DNA of 64,000 nt from Solirubrobacterales bacterium (GTDB lineage Bacteria > Actinomycetota > Thermoleophilia > Solirubrobacterales > Solirubrobacteraceae): NCBI GenBank assembly GCA_019240115.1, contig JAFAYV010000053.1, positions 1 through 64,000 on the forward strand. The letters are read 5' to 3'. A program made the position numbers and the translations under genes. Under the pieces are notes generated by a model. That model was not told where the DNA came from. It was given only the letters and a program-made list of their open reading frames with translations, and did no database searches. Position 1 is the stretch's first letter. Every line of letters begins with the position of its first letter. This document shows, one piece after another, positions 48,582-58,052 of this stretch.

Positions 48582-49966
48582 CGCGCCTTCGGCGCGCGCA
48601 GACTCGCACGCACCCGTCGACCACGCTTCTGCGCAGCGCGTACAGCCTCGCGCTCAACGTGATCCTCACCTCGGGGCTCGGCCTCGGGTTCTGGGTCCTG
48701 GCGGCGCGGATCTTCCCGAGCGCGACGGTCGGCCGCGACTCCGCCCTGGTGGCCGCGATGATGACGCTGTCGGCGATCTGCCAGCTCAACCTCCTCAGCG
48801 CGCTGCCCCGCTTCCTGCCGATCGTTCGCCACCGCCCGGAGCGCGTCGTCTGGGGGTCGTATCTGCTGACGGGCGTGGTGTCCGTCCTCGGCGCGACCGC
48901 CTTCGTGCTCATCGCCCCGGCCGCCTCACACAGCTACCGCTTCCTCTCGGCTCGGCCCGCGCTCGGGCTCCTGTTCGTCGCCTCGGTCGTCGTCTGGGGG
49001 GTGTTCGCGCTCCAGGACGCGGTGCTGACCGCCGCGCGGCGCGCCGTGTGGGTGCCGGTCGAGAACGCGATCTTCGGGGTGCTGAAGATCGCCGCGTTGC
49101 CGGTGACGCTGGCGCTGGCCTCAGCGACGCCGGTGTTCGTCGCCTGGAACGTTCCGGTCGTCGCCCTCGTCATCCCGGTCAACCTGTTCATCTTCCTCCG
49201 AGTGCTGCGCACGCCGCTCGCTGCACCGGGTGGGCTGACGCCGATCGAGCGCTTCGGGCTTCGCGGTCTGGTCAGGTTCCTGGCCGCGGACTACGCCGCC
49301 TCCGTTCTGATGCAGGCCGCCTGCGGCCTGCTTCCGGTGCTCGTCGTCGCGCTCCTCGGCGCACGATCGGGCGCGTACTTCTACATGCCGTTCACGCTCA
49401 TCGTCGCCTTGGACACGATGTTCGCGGGGGTCCTGCAGCCGCTCACCGTCGAGGGAGCGCTCGCCGAGGCGCGACTTCCCGAGCTCGCCCGGGAGATCGT
49501 GCGCCACTTCGGCTGGCTGGCGGTCTTCGCGGTCGTCGTGCTCGCCGGGGGAGCGAGCCGCATCCTCGCGCTGTACGGGCCGGAGTACGCACGTCACGGC
49601 GCGCCGGTGCTCAGGATGATCGCGCTGGCGAGCCTCTTCCGAGCGATCACCGGGACCTACATGGCGATCTGTCGAGTGGAGGGCCGAGCCGGGCGAATCC
49701 TCGCCACCCAGGTCGTCACGTTCGTGCTGGTGGTCGCGCTCGTCGCGGTGCTCGCGCCCTCGCACGGCCTGCAGGGCGTGGGCGTCGCCTGGCTGGTCGC
49801 GAACGCGGTCGTCACGGGGGGGACGATCTGGCACGTGATCGCCGTGCTCCGGCGCCCCTCGCGGGACGCGCCGGAAGCGGCGCCGCCGGCCACTGTGCCT
49901 CCCGCGGCATCCCCGCTGCCACCGCCGCCGGCTCCGGAAGTGCCGGGCGGAGGCACGCTGCGGTGA
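48575..49966 (+). CDS. Polysaccharide flippase (Wzx/MATE-like)
   Basis: Multi-pass membrane protein of 463 aa with about 12-14 helices in the oligosaccharide-flippase pattern (SAYSLALNVILTSGLGLGFW; GRDSALVAAMMTLSAICQLN; a terminal VGVAWLVANAVV). It should move lipid-linked glycans across the membrane. A Pro/Ala-rich tail ends the protein. The ATG at 48575 lies inside the end of the deacetylase gene and the stop overlaps the GH5 start (GTGA), so three genes are coupled. Confidence 0.83.
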   Translation: MLTRLRRAQTRTHPSTTLLRSAYSLALNVILTSGLGLGFWVLAARIFPSATVGRDSALVAAMMTLSAICQLNLLSALPRFLPIVRHRPERVVWGSYLLTGVVSVLGATAFVLIAPAASHSYRFLSARPALGLLFVASVVVWGVFALQDAVLTAARRAVWVPVENAIFGVLKIAALPVTLALASATPVFVAWNVPVVALVIPVNLFIFLRVLRTPLAAPGGLTPIERFGLRGLVRFLAADYAASVLMQAACGLLPVLVVALLGARSGAYFYMPFTLIVALDTMFAGVLQPLTVEGALAEARLPELAREIVRHFGWLAVFAVVVLAGGASRILALYGPEYARHGAPVLRMIALASLFRAITGTYMAICRVEGRAGRILATQVVTFVLVVALVAVLAPSHGLQGVGVAWLVANAVVTGGTIWHVIAVLRRPSRDAPEAAPPATVPPAASPLPPPPAPEVPGGGTLR

Positions 49967-51282
49967 GAATCACCGCCCTCGCGAGAGTCGCCGCGGTCAC
50001 CGCCGCGCTCCTCGGGGTCGCGACGGTGGCGCTGGCGGCGTTACCGTCCGGTTCGCGCGGGTGCTCCCGTGCCGCCTTTCCCTCCGTCCTGCACACGGAT
50101 GGTCGGCGGCTCGTCGATGCGAAGGGCTGCACCCTTCCGGTGATGAAGGGCTTCAGCATCCAGATCGGCCCATGGTCCCAGAAGACCATGGACTCGATCG
50201 CGGCCGCCGGGGCCCGATTCGAGCGCCTGGTCGTGTTCTGGGACTCGCTGCAATCCACCGACTGCTCCGCCCTCTCGGCCGCCGGCGAGACATACGTCGC
50301 CGAGGTCGATCAGCAGCTCGCGCGGGCGCGAGCTGCCGGCATCTACACCGAGCTCGACCTCCACCTGCACGTCGGCAGGGTCCCCGCGTGCGCGACCGGC
50401 GGCGCCACCGAGCTCGACGAGTACATGGCCCACGGACGATGGATCACCCGGTTTCTCGCCCACCGCTACGGGAGCCCGTCGAGTCCCGAGTACACGGCGG
50501 ACGTCGTCGGGTTCGGCTTGAACGAGCCCCCGCCGGTCTCCGAGCCCCCGCCGGCCGATTCCAACACGATCATGGAGGAGGACCAGTCGAGGATGCTGAG
50601 CTGGGTCCGAGGGCCGGGAGGGGCCGGGGGCGATGCGCCCCGATGGATCGGCTTCGTCGCCTACGCCTACGCGAACTCGACGCCGATCTTCAACGCCCTG
50701 CCGGGGCAGAAGGACCAGTGCTCCGCGTGCGCGGACGCCAACCCGACCGCTTACGCCTCCGTCGGTGGCAACGTCATCCTCGACTTCCACGACTACCTGC
50801 TCGGATGCACGAGCGCCTGGGAGACCTCCCACCCCGGCTCCCCGCCCAGCGACTGCGACGGACGAGAATACGACGGCGAGGTCGACAACGACAGCGACCG
50901 CGGATGGGAAGTCAACGCCGGAGAATCGAGGTACACGACCTATCCGATCAGGGGCGAGCGGGAGGCGACCGCGCGCGCCCAACTCGCCAACTACATCCAC
51001 CCGTATGCGGCGTTCACCAGGGAGGCCGACATCCCGCTGATGATCGGCGAGTTCGGCTGGGATGCGGCGGTCAACACCTCGGGCGCCCGGCGGTACCTCT
51101 CAGATCTCGTGGCGTCGTGGTCGTCCGCGTCTCCAGCGGTCGAGCTCGAGTGGGACTACGACGTCGCCGACAGTAACGACGGCTGGGCTTCGGATCCGGG
51201 GCGCAGCGCGTCGGGCAGCGACCTCCGCGGTTGGTCGCGCTTCGCGACCGCCTTCCTGGCCTCCCGGTCCGGGCGGCGCTGA
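49963..51282 (+). CDS. Secreted glycoside hydrolase family 5-like enzyme
   Basis: Protein of 439 aa. The N-terminus (VRITALARVAAVTAALLGVA, then TVALAAL) looks like a signal peptide. The barrel shows the family-A pattern: FSIQIGPWSQKTMDSIAAAG, GFGLNEPP (acid/base Glu after Asn), and LMIGEFGWD (nucleophile Glu). It would cut a beta-glycan outside the membrane, perhaps trimming the polymer exported by the adjoining flippase. Three bases separate it from a converging membrane-protein gene. Exact GH5 subfamily not determined. Confidence 0.82.
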   Translation: MRITALARVAAVTAALLGVATVALAALPSGSRGCSRAAFPSVLHTDGRRLVDAKGCTLPVMKGFSIQIGPWSQKTMDSIAAAGARFERLVVFWDSLQSTDCSALSAAGETYVAEVDQQLARARAAGIYTELDLHLHVGRVPACATGGATELDEYMAHGRWITRFLAHRYGSPSSPEYTADVVGFGLNEPPPVSEPPPADSNTIMEEDQSRMLSWVRGPGGAGGDAPRWIGFVAYAYANSTPIFNALPGQKDQCSACADANPTAYASVGGNVILDFHDYLLGCTSAWETSHPGSPPSDCDGREYDGEVDNDSDRGWEVNAGESRYTTYPIRGEREATARAQLANYIHPYAAFTREADIPLMIGEFGWDAAVNTSGARRYLSDLVASWSSASPAVELEWDYDVADSNDGWASDPGRSASGSDLRGWSRFATAFLASRSGRR

Positions 51283-51285
51283 GCG

Positions 51286-53082
51286 CTACCGCACGCGATA
51301 GATGTCCGCGTCCGGGTTGCGGTAGACGAGCTTGAAGTGACTGGAGGCGGCGAGCTTGCGGTTGATCACCGTGCCCCAATCCGGGGGTAGGCCGTATGAG
51401 CTGACCGCGTACTCGATCTGGCCGGTCGTCAGGATGAGGAACGCCGGCCCGGTGTGCTTCCCGATCTCGCGGACGATGCCGGCGGGGGTGCTGACATCCA
51501 GATCGTCGATGTAGTTGTAGTCGGCGAACTTCCTCCAGCGCCAGGTGATCCCGTTCACCATCATCGCGGTCAGCGTCGACCCCGGCGGCGCGAGACGGTA
51601 GAGCGCCTGCACCGCGACGATCTCCCCGGGTCGAACCTGCTCGAAGCTCTCGTTGCCGAAGCGCGCGACGAAGTAGGACGGCACCACGATCGCCGTCACG
51701 AGGATGAACGCGACGATCCCGCGCCACGACCATCGCAGGGCCGCTCGCGAGATCGCGTCCACGATGAGGCAGATCATGAACGGCAGCGTGTACAGGTACA
51801 CCCGCAGCGGCACCTCGCCACCGTAGGACTGAAGGACGAGCAACAGGAACGGCGCCCCGGCCAGGAGCACGAGAGTCAGGTCGAGAGGGCGGCGGCGAAG
51901 CCCCGACCAGACGCAGGCGCCGGCCGCGAGGAACCACAGGGCGACGGCGATCAGGAGGCGGAGGTAGACGACGGCCAGATGAGCGGTGGAGCCGGCGAGC
52001 CGGCTCGAGAGCCCGGTGGAGACCGTCGTCACGCCGCCGGAGCCGAACAGGACGGCAACGTGGCCGCTCCAATAGTCGATCCCGGCGTAACTCAGCCAGA
52101 CGACGATCAACAGGATCAGGATCGCCGGCAGGCTCGTCACTCGACACCGTCGGAGGACCACGAGCGCCACGAGGTCCATGGCAAGCGCGATCGGTGTCAG
52201 CTGATGCGACATGGTGATGGCGATCGCGCCGATGACGACGATCGCGAAGACACCCGCGGCCTGGCTCGCCGTGAGGCTCATCCCGGACGGGGACCACCAC
52301 GGCAGGTAGACCCGTTCCCCCGGCGACCAGCGCGCGGCGATGCCCCGGCGCTCCAGCCAGGCACCCACCTGTCGGGCGCGCGGAAGCTGCCACGCGTCGG
52401 TCTGTGAGAACGCGGCGACCACGACGGCGATGATCGCCAGGAACAGGAAGTAGGCGAAGCCCTGCGGCGAGAAGTAGTCCTGCCCGACCCAGTTGAGCGC
52501 CACGAAGAGCCAGACGACGATCCACGGCGCTCCTCGTCGCCGGAGCGAGAGCTTCGCGATGACGAAGATCGGGAGCGCGAAGAACAGATCGCTGATCGCC
52601 GGCGTCCACCGCAGCAGCGGCAGCGCTGAGCTCCAGCCGTTGAAGCCGACGAAGGCTCCGGCGGTCGTGAAGAAGCCCGGCCAGAAGAACCGCGCGTCCA
52701 GGTTGTAGGGATGTCCGTGCCGGATGAAGGCGTTGACGAATCCGACGCTGATCCAGGCGCTGGGAAACGGTGGCTCGTGCTCGAGGAACCCGGGCAGGCC
52801 GTGGAGGAGCAGGACCCAGGCGACGACGTGCAGGCCGAGGCGCGGCCCGCTGAGGGCCGGAGCCGAGACGTGCAGCGCGAAGCTCACCACGAGCATGGCG
52901 AGCGCCAGCCAGACGAGCACGGGCACCACGGAGATCAGGCCGTAGCCGCCGATCGCGGCCGGGGCGACCTTCTGCGCGCTCACCATCGCCGCGACCGATG
53001 CGGCGAGGGCCACTGCCCCCGCGACGTTGCGGACCTGCCCGGCCAGATCACGACTCGGCCCTTGCGCGCGCGCGCGGGTCAC
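51286..53082 (-). CDS. Large polytopic membrane protein (glycan-cluster)
   Basis: Protein of 598 aa with about 12 or more hydrophobic helices and a soluble C-terminal tail (ILTTGQIEYAVSSYGLPPDW). A conserved-looking loop after the first helices (LEHEPPFPSAWISVGFVNAF; GHPYNLDARFFWPGFFTTAG) resembles membrane glycosyltransferases or polysaccharide polymerases, but no family motif is certain. The GTG at 53082 is chosen as the start just before the first helix. Probable role: glycan polymerisation or sugar transfer at the outer face of the membrane. Confidence 0.72.
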   Translation of the reverse strand: MTRARAQGPSRDLAGQVRNVAGAVALAASVAAMVSAQKVAPAAIGGYGLISVVPVLVWLALAMLVVSFALHVSAPALSGPRLGLHVVAWVLLLHGLPGFLEHEPPFPSAWISVGFVNAFIRHGHPYNLDARFFWPGFFTTAGAFVGFNGWSSALPLLRWTPAISDLFFALPIFVIAKLSLRRRGAPWIVVWLFVALNWVGQDYFSPQGFAYFLFLAIIAVVVAAFSQTDAWQLPRARQVGAWLERRGIAARWSPGERVYLPWWSPSGMSLTASQAAGVFAIVVIGAIAITMSHQLTPIALAMDLVALVVLRRCRVTSLPAILILLIVVWLSYAGIDYWSGHVAVLFGSGGVTTVSTGLSSRLAGSTAHLAVVYLRLLIAVALWFLAAGACVWSGLRRRPLDLTLVLLAGAPFLLLVLQSYGGEVPLRVYLYTLPFMICLIVDAISRAALRWSWRGIVAFILVTAIVVPSYFVARFGNESFEQVRPGEIVAVQALYRLAPPGSTLTAMMVNGITWRWRKFADYNYIDDLDVSTPAGIVREIGKHTGPAFLILTTGQIEYAVSSYGLPPDWGTVINRKLAASSHFKLVYRNPDADIYRVR

Positions 53083-53155
53083 GCTGAGGGCCCGTGGAGC
53101 CGCCTGGCGCCGCCGGGCGTGCCTCGAAGGCGGGCGTCTTTGCAGGGAGCGGCCA

Positions 53156-54022
53156 CTAAGCACCGGCGGGCCCCAGAGCGCTCGCGTCGAAGGGTCGTAG
53201 TCGCGCTCCGAGGCGCGGCCAGACGTCGGCGTGCGGGACGTGCGTGGCAGGACGGACGAGACCGAGCACGCTGTCGGCGCGGATCGGGAGCCGTAGCGGG
53301 AGCCGCTCCGCGGCACGCATCGCCACGTAGACGGGGGGCCACGCGACCGGGACCACGGTCGGCTGGCGGCCCTGCTCGGCGGCGAGGGCACGGATGATGT
53401 CCGCGAACCGGACGCCGGCGGGATGGGCGAGGCCGACGGCGTCGTCGGGCATCGCGGCGCCGGCGATCACCTTCACGACGGCGGACGCCATGTCGTGGGC
53501 ATGGACGGTGAACTGGCGGCGCGATCCCCCGATCACGGGAATGACCGGGAACCGGGCGAGGCGACCGAGAGCCTGGACCATTCCGCCCGGCTCTCCCCCG
53601 TACACGAGCCCGAGCCGCACGACCTGCCCCTGTCGGAGCAGGACCTCGCGCTCGGACGCGAGCTTCGCGCGTCCGTAGAGCTGACGCGTGCCCGCGTATG
53701 CCGACATCGACGAGATGAAGCAGAAGCGAGCGTCGCAGCTTGCCGCCAGCGCCAGCAGCCGCTGCGTGCCCGCGACATTGACACGGGCGATGTCGGCGGC
53801 GCGCGTCACCGACATGTCATAGGCACAGTGCACGACCACGTCGATCCCCTGCAACAGGCGAGAGTCGGGTCGGCCGCCGAGCTCGTAGTAGCGCCAGGCG
53901 CCGCCGGGCGGCTGACGGCGGTCGAGTGCGACGACGTCGTGACCCGCCTCGGTGGCCGCGCGGGCGACGTGTCGGCCGACGTAGCCCTGCGAGCCGGTGA
54001 TCGCCACCGCGAGTGCGTTCAT
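53156..54022 (-). CDS. NAD-dependent epimerase/dehydratase
   Basis: Extended SDR of 288 aa: AVAITGSQGYVGRHVARAAT (GxxGxxG), VVHCAYDMSV, SSMSAYAGTRQLYGRAKLAS (YxxxK), and RLGLVYGGEPGGMVQALGR. Typically modifies nucleotide sugars. The ATG at 54022 overlaps the stop of the iron-sulfur GMC gene by four bases (ATGA). Confidence 0.86.
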   Translation of the reverse strand: MNALAVAITGSQGYVGRHVARAATEAGHDVVALDRRQPPGGAWRYYELGGRPDSRLLQGIDVVVHCAYDMSVTRAADIARVNVAGTQRLLALAASCDARFCFISSMSAYAGTRQLYGRAKLASEREVLLRQGQVVRLGLVYGGEPGGMVQALGRLARFPVIPVIGGSRRQFTVHAHDMASAVVKVIAGAAMPDDAVGLAHPAGVRFADIIRALAAEQGRQPTVVPVAWPPVYVAMRAAERLPLRLPIRADSVLGLVRPATHVPHADVWPRLGARLRPFDASALGPAGA

Positions 54023-55611
54023 GATCGAGGATCCAGCACTTCTGTCGCGATGCGGTGAGCGTTGGCCATGACCGAGAGCGTGAACGTGGTGGCGGCCACC
54101 GACGGCAGCACCGCACCGTCCACCATGTGAATGCGGTGCCACTCAGACAGTCGTCCGAGCGTGTCCGTCTCCATGGCGCCCATCCGCGGCGCCCCGGTCA
54201 CGTGGGGGAAGGAGCCGCCGAAATGGTAACTCTTGGCGGCCCCGGAGACGCGCGCGGCGGGCAGGACGGGCCAGAGGTCGAGCGCGGGCGCGACCCTCAG
54301 CATGCGAGCGAACACCCGCCGCAGGACACCGGCCGTCGACGGATTCGGCGTCGCGGTCACGGACACCGAGGGCAGCCGGTCCGGATGGCGCCGTCCGATA
54401 TCGAGCCGGATCCCGGGGGAATCCCACGACGGGAGGTATCCGAGCGCGGCGATGGTCCGTCGCAGGATCGTTCGCTGCATCGGCGGGCAGCGGCGCACCC
54501 ACGTCGGCAGCGCATCGTCGAATGACGAGTTGTACGGGTACAGGTGAAATTGGGCCATGTCCAAGCCGGGACGGCCGTATGACACCAGCATGTTGCACTG
54601 GTTCAACGTGAAGGTGCTGAGGGTGCGGGGATCGGGCTGCGGACGAGCCGAGAGGAAGGGCAGCACGACCTGTACCGACTCCTGCAGGTTCACCGTTGCC
54701 GTCGACGGACGGGCGGAGTTCACGGCCAGCTGCGTGCTCCCGATGCCGCCGCAGGCCACGAATACGCGATCGGCTCTCACGGTGGTGAGCTCGCCGGTGT
54801 CGACCGCGCGCGCCTTGACCCATGCACCGCCGGCATCCTCACCGACCCGGCAGGCGAGCATTCCGGGTCGGTAGCTCACCCGGCCCGACACGCTCAGGTC
54901 GGCGAGCGTTTGCGAGGCCGAGTAGATGAGGCCGTAGGGACAGCCCGTCAGGCAGAGGCCGCACTCGATGCACCTCGGAGCGTCGAACGCCAGTCGCGCT
55001 TGGCCGACCGTGACGTCGCGCCGGCGTACCGCGTCTCGGTGCCGGTGATAGCGCGCGAGCAGCGCGGCGACGGCCGGCGACAGTGCCGGCAGTGCGGTGG
55101 CCCGGGCGAGGAGGGGCAGGACCTCGCTGTAGTCATCATCCGCGGCGGCGTACGGGAGGTGCCGGAGGATCGCCGCGTAGTGAGGCAGTAGCTCGTCGTA
55201 GGCCACCGGCCAGCGGTCGATGGTGGCGCGGCTGAAGGGCATGATCTGCGCGCCCCACACGTTCGAGAAGCCACCGAAGGCGGCCGAGACAGCTCGCGCG
55301 TTGGCCCCCGCCGCGGCCGTCAGGGCGGTGCGCTGTCCTCTGTCGCGGTAGGGGAAGTCAGAGCCGAACAGGAGCTTCTGCGGGAGCTCGCCCCGGGCGC
55401 CCGGAGACTGCGGCGGCGCCACCTCGCGGGCGATCGGCTCCCCCCAATCGGCGGGCTGCAGTCTCGCCGCACGTTCCACCGCGACCCGCTTGTCGCCTTC
55501 CAGACGCTCGCCGATGTCGAGGATCTCGACCTCGGTGCGCCCCGTGGACGTCGCTGCCAGGGCGACCGCCGCCGACGCGGGGCCGGCGCCGATCACGACT
55601 ACTCTGGGCAC
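54019..55611 (-). CDS. GMC-type oxidoreductase with a four-Cys iron-sulfur motif
   Basis: FAD enzyme of 530 aa. VVVIGAGPASAAVALAA is the dinucleotide loop and FGGFSNVWGAQIMPFSRATI the GMC signature region; the C-terminus has SYHFGGSFPH and MVDGAVLPSVAATTFTLSVM. Uniquely in this window, residues 214-224 read CIECGLCLTGC followed by PYG, the spacing of one [4Fe-4S] cluster (C-x2-C-x2-C-x3-C-P). That suggests electrons leave through an iron-sulfur centre to a carrier rather than to oxygen. The GTG start lies within the end of the upstream glycosyltransferase (13-base overlap). Confidence 0.84.
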   Translation of the reverse strand: MPRVVVIGAGPASAAVALAATSTGRTEVEILDIGERLEGDKRVAVERAARLQPADWGEPIAREVAPPQSPGARGELPQKLLFGSDFPYRDRGQRTALTAAAGANARAVSAAFGGFSNVWGAQIMPFSRATIDRWPVAYDELLPHYAAILRHLPYAAADDDYSEVLPLLARATALPALSPAVAALLARYHRHRDAVRRRDVTVGQARLAFDAPRCIECGLCLTGCPYGLIYSASQTLADLSVSGRVSYRPGMLACRVGEDAGGAWVKARAVDTGELTTVRADRVFVACGGIGSTQLAVNSARPSTATVNLQESVQVVLPFLSARPQPDPRTLSTFTLNQCNMLVSYGRPGLDMAQFHLYPYNSSFDDALPTWVRRCPPMQRTILRRTIAALGYLPSWDSPGIRLDIGRRHPDRLPSVSVTATPNPSTAGVLRRVFARMLRVAPALDLWPVLPAARVSGAAKSYHFGGSFPHVTGAPRMGAMETDTLGRLSEWHRIHMVDGAVLPSVAATTFTLSVMANAHRIATEVLDPRS

Positions 55612-56591
55612 ACCGGTGCGGACGCGGGGTCGGCGGCCGCGGCCTGCGGCGGCGGACCGAGGCCTCTGGTGGCCGCCGGCCCGGTCACGCCGAGGCGGAG
55701 GGAGATCCTGCCGACGAGGTGGCCAAGGCCGGCGAGCAGGAGGCCCGCGACGCTGGCGACGGCGCACAGCGGCCGGCGCTCACCGGCCGCGAGCACGTAA
55801 CGGGGCACCGCGTTGCGCAGGATCGACCAACCGAACGCCACGTCGGCGTTCAGGTTCCCCGCCTCCTCCATGTCCCGGTAGGCGAGCACCTTGCCGCGGT
55901 TCACCGTGAAGCACCGGCGCCAGAAGTACGACCATGTGAGCCGTTGGGCCGTCACATGGTGGGCGACCTGGATCGACGGGTCATAGACGACGCTTTCCGG
56001 CCCGTAGTGGTGAATGAGCCGGTGGCTGAGGTCCATGTCGTCGTGATCATCGGAATGAAAGCCGCGCACGGCCAGCGCGGCGGCGGTGCGCACGGACATC
56101 GCCGCGCCGATGAGCCGGCCCACCGGCTCCCTCTCGGTGGGAAGCCCGCGGTAGGCGCACCCGAACACCCAGTCGAACTCGTCGGGAAACCACGTCGGGC
56201 GGTCACGTTCGAATCGAGGCCTCGGCGAGCATCCGATGGCTTGGACGTGCGGCTCGCGGTTGTAGAGCTCGGCCAGGCGCAGCAACCAGTCGGGTCCCGC
56301 GCACGCGTCATCGTCCAGGAACGCGACCGCGTCGCCCCGCGCGATCTCGAGCGCCGTGTTCCTCGCGGAGCCGAGCCGTCCGAAATGGCGGTTCTCGATC
56401 ACGCGGACGCCGCCCGCGCTCTCGCGCCAGGCCTCCCGGCAGCGCTCGGCGAGCTCGGGATTGTGGTCGATGCAGACGATGATCTCCGCCGGCTCGAGGG
56501 TCTGCGCACGCGCGGACGCGACGGCTCCAAGCAGGCGCGGCCAGCGGGCCTCCGTGTAGGCGCAGATGACGACGCTGAACGAGAGCGACAT
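55599..56591 (-). CDS. Family 2 glycosyltransferase
   Basis: GT2 enzyme of 330 aa: FSVVICAYTEARWPRLLGAV, EIIVCIDHNPELAERCREAW, RGDAVAFLDDDACAGPDWLL (DDD metal site), and GFHSDDHDDMDLSHRLIHHY with the catalytic ED-type acidic pair as DD. A hydrophobic C-terminal segment may anchor it. Part of the minus-strand glycan unit 57969 to 51286. Confidence 0.86.
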   Translation of the reverse strand: MSLSFSVVICAYTEARWPRLLGAVASARAQTLEPAEIIVCIDHNPELAERCREAWRESAGGVRVIENRHFGRLGSARNTALEIARGDAVAFLDDDACAGPDWLLRLAELYNREPHVQAIGCSPRPRFERDRPTWFPDEFDWVFGCAYRGLPTEREPVGRLIGAAMSVRTAAALAVRGFHSDDHDDMDLSHRLIHHYGPESVVYDPSIQVAHHVTAQRLTWSYFWRRCFTVNRGKVLAYRDMEEAGNLNADVAFGWSILRNAVPRYVLAAGERRPLCAVASVAGLLLAGLGHLVGRISLRLGVTGPAATRGLGPPPQAAAADPASAPVCPE

Positions 56592-56620
56592 CTACGCTCC
56601 CCGCCTCGCGGTCAGCGCTC

Positions 56621-56869
56621 TCACCGGATGACGAGGAACCGGACGATGACCAGGAGCACCGCAACCGCCCACAGCGCGGTCGCACAACGCCACAGCGCCT
56701 TGCGAAACCCCACTGACAGCGCGAACACGCGCAGGTCTGCGAGTTGCATGACGAGGAGCAGGACGACGGTGAGGGCGGTCAGGCCGAGCCCGTAGCGCGC
56801 GGCGGGTCTGATGGTCGCCGCCGCCCAGATCGAGGCGGTGGCGCCGGCGAGCGGCGCGGCGATGGTCAA
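56621..56869 (-). CDS. Small two-helix membrane protein (82 aa)
   Basis: The sequence contains two hydrophobic stretches (YGLGLTALTVVLLLVMQLAD and ATALWAVAVLLVIVRFLVIR). No family recognised. The only plausible start is TTG at 56869, overlapping the stop of the upstream gene as TTGA and directly preceded by GAAGGAG. Likely a small partner of the next membrane protein in glycan assembly. Confidence 0.6.
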   Translation of the reverse strand: MTIAAPLAGATASIWAAATIRPAARYGLGLTALTVVLLLVMQLADLRVFALSVGFRKALWRCATALWAVAVLLVIVRFLVIR

Positions 56870-57228
56870 CTCCTTCGCAGCGACGTGGACTGCGCCAGCT
56901 GGATCATGACCCCGATCAGCGTCACGCTCAGGACCGCCAGTGCGCACGGCCTCCACGAGAAGGCCTTGATGTAGGTCACCGCCTGCGCGACGCAGACGTT
57001 CACCGCCAACGAGAACATGATCACCAGGACCGCGTTCAACTCGCGATCCTTCAGTCCGAGGATGGGCACGAACGCCAGTCCCGGCGCGGCGACGACGATG
57101 AACGACGCAGCGGCGAAGCGGAGCGGACCATGCGGAGTCGCGAAGATCAGCGCCTCGGAGACCAGGCTGAGGAGCGCGACCAGACTTGCCAGCTGCCAGC
57201 GTCTCACCGGGGCTCGCGAGCGTAGCAC
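56866..57228 (-). CDS. Small polytopic membrane protein (120 aa)
   Basis: About four hydrophobic helices (WQLASLVALLSLVSEALIFA; FAAASFIVVAAPGLAFVPIL; VLVIMFSLAVNVCVAQAVTY; ALAVLSVTLIGVMIQLAQ). The AAPGLAFVP stretch recalls the start of DUF1616-type membrane proteins found in glycan loci, but I would not assign it. Translationally linked to the following 82-aa gene. Confidence 0.65.
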   Translation of the reverse strand: MLRSRAPVRRWQLASLVALLSLVSEALIFATPHGPLRFAAASFIVVAAPGLAFVPILGLKDRELNAVLVIMFSLAVNVCVAQAVTYIKAFSWRPCALAVLSVTLIGVMIQLAQSTSLRRS

Positions 57229-57243
57229 CGAGGAGTTCGACGC

Positions 57244-57969
57244 TCAGCGGCTCGCCAGCAGGTGCGACGAGTCCAGCCAGCGGACCGAGAACCCCCGGTC
57301 GCGGAGCAGGGCGAGGATGCGCATCGGCTCGTGTCGCAGGCCCCGACGGGTCAGGGCCGCGAAGTGCATCTCCACGACGACCGCGCGCGCCGACCGCAGG
57401 GTCGTCGTCAGACCGTCGAGAACCTCGCCCTCGAATCCCTCGACGTCGATCTTGACGAGACTGGGCGCGGGCACTCCCTCGTCGAGGAGCGAGTCTCCTC
57501 GCATGACCCGAACGGAGAGTGCGCCGGGAGCCTCCCCGAGGTGGCTCGCCTGTCCGTCGACGACGAACGACATCGTTCCCTCCTCGCGGGCGAGCGCCCC
57601 GGCGACGATCGACAGCCGGTCGGCAGGCGCCAGGGAGCGCAACTCGTCGACGTGCTCCGGAACCGGCTCGATCGCGACGACATGGCCGTCCGGGCCGACG
57701 CGATCGAGGAACTGGCGCGTGTAGAAGCCCACGTTGGCGCCGATGTCCCAGATGCAATCGCCCGGTCGGGCGAGCGGCAACACCTCCCGGTTGGTGCGCT
57801 TCTCGCCGATCAGGCGCGTGTAGATCGAGATCAGGAGCCGATGGATGCGCGGATGCGCGTTGAGCTGCCCGTGCACGGCCACCAACGCCTTCGCGACGGC
57901 GTCCTGCCTGGACCGAGCGCGGTCGTGAGCGGTCATCTCGCTCGATCTGGTTCGGACGATCGTCTCCAT
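57244..57969 (-). CDS. FkbM-family methyltransferase
   Basis: SAM-dependent O-methyltransferase of 241 aa. Motif I is CIWDIGANVGFYTRQFLDRV; the FkbM hallmarks VVAIEPVPEHVDELR and SLVKIDVEGFEGEVLDGL are present, with VVVEMHF near the end. Such enzymes methylate hydroxyls of sugars or polyketides, so it probably decorates the glycan. First gene of the minus-strand unit running to 51286. The ATG at 57969 or an ATG 33 bases further in could be used. Confidence 0.87.
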   Translation of the reverse strand: METIVRTRSSEMTAHDRARSRQDAVAKALVAVHGQLNAHPRIHRLLISIYTRLIGEKRTNREVLPLARPGDCIWDIGANVGFYTRQFLDRVGPDGHVVAIEPVPEHVDELRSLAPADRLSIVAGALAREEGTMSFVVDGQASHLGEAPGALSVRVMRGDSLLDEGVPAPSLVKIDVEGFEGEVLDGLTTTLRSARAVVVEMHFAALTRRGLRHEPMRILALLRDRGFSVRWLDSSHLLASR

Positions 57970-58052
57970 TCTGGCGTGGCACGAAACGCTACAGCAACGT
58001 CCGATCGGCAGGAGCCAATAAGTGGAGAACTACTGAGCATTGATGTTGGAGC

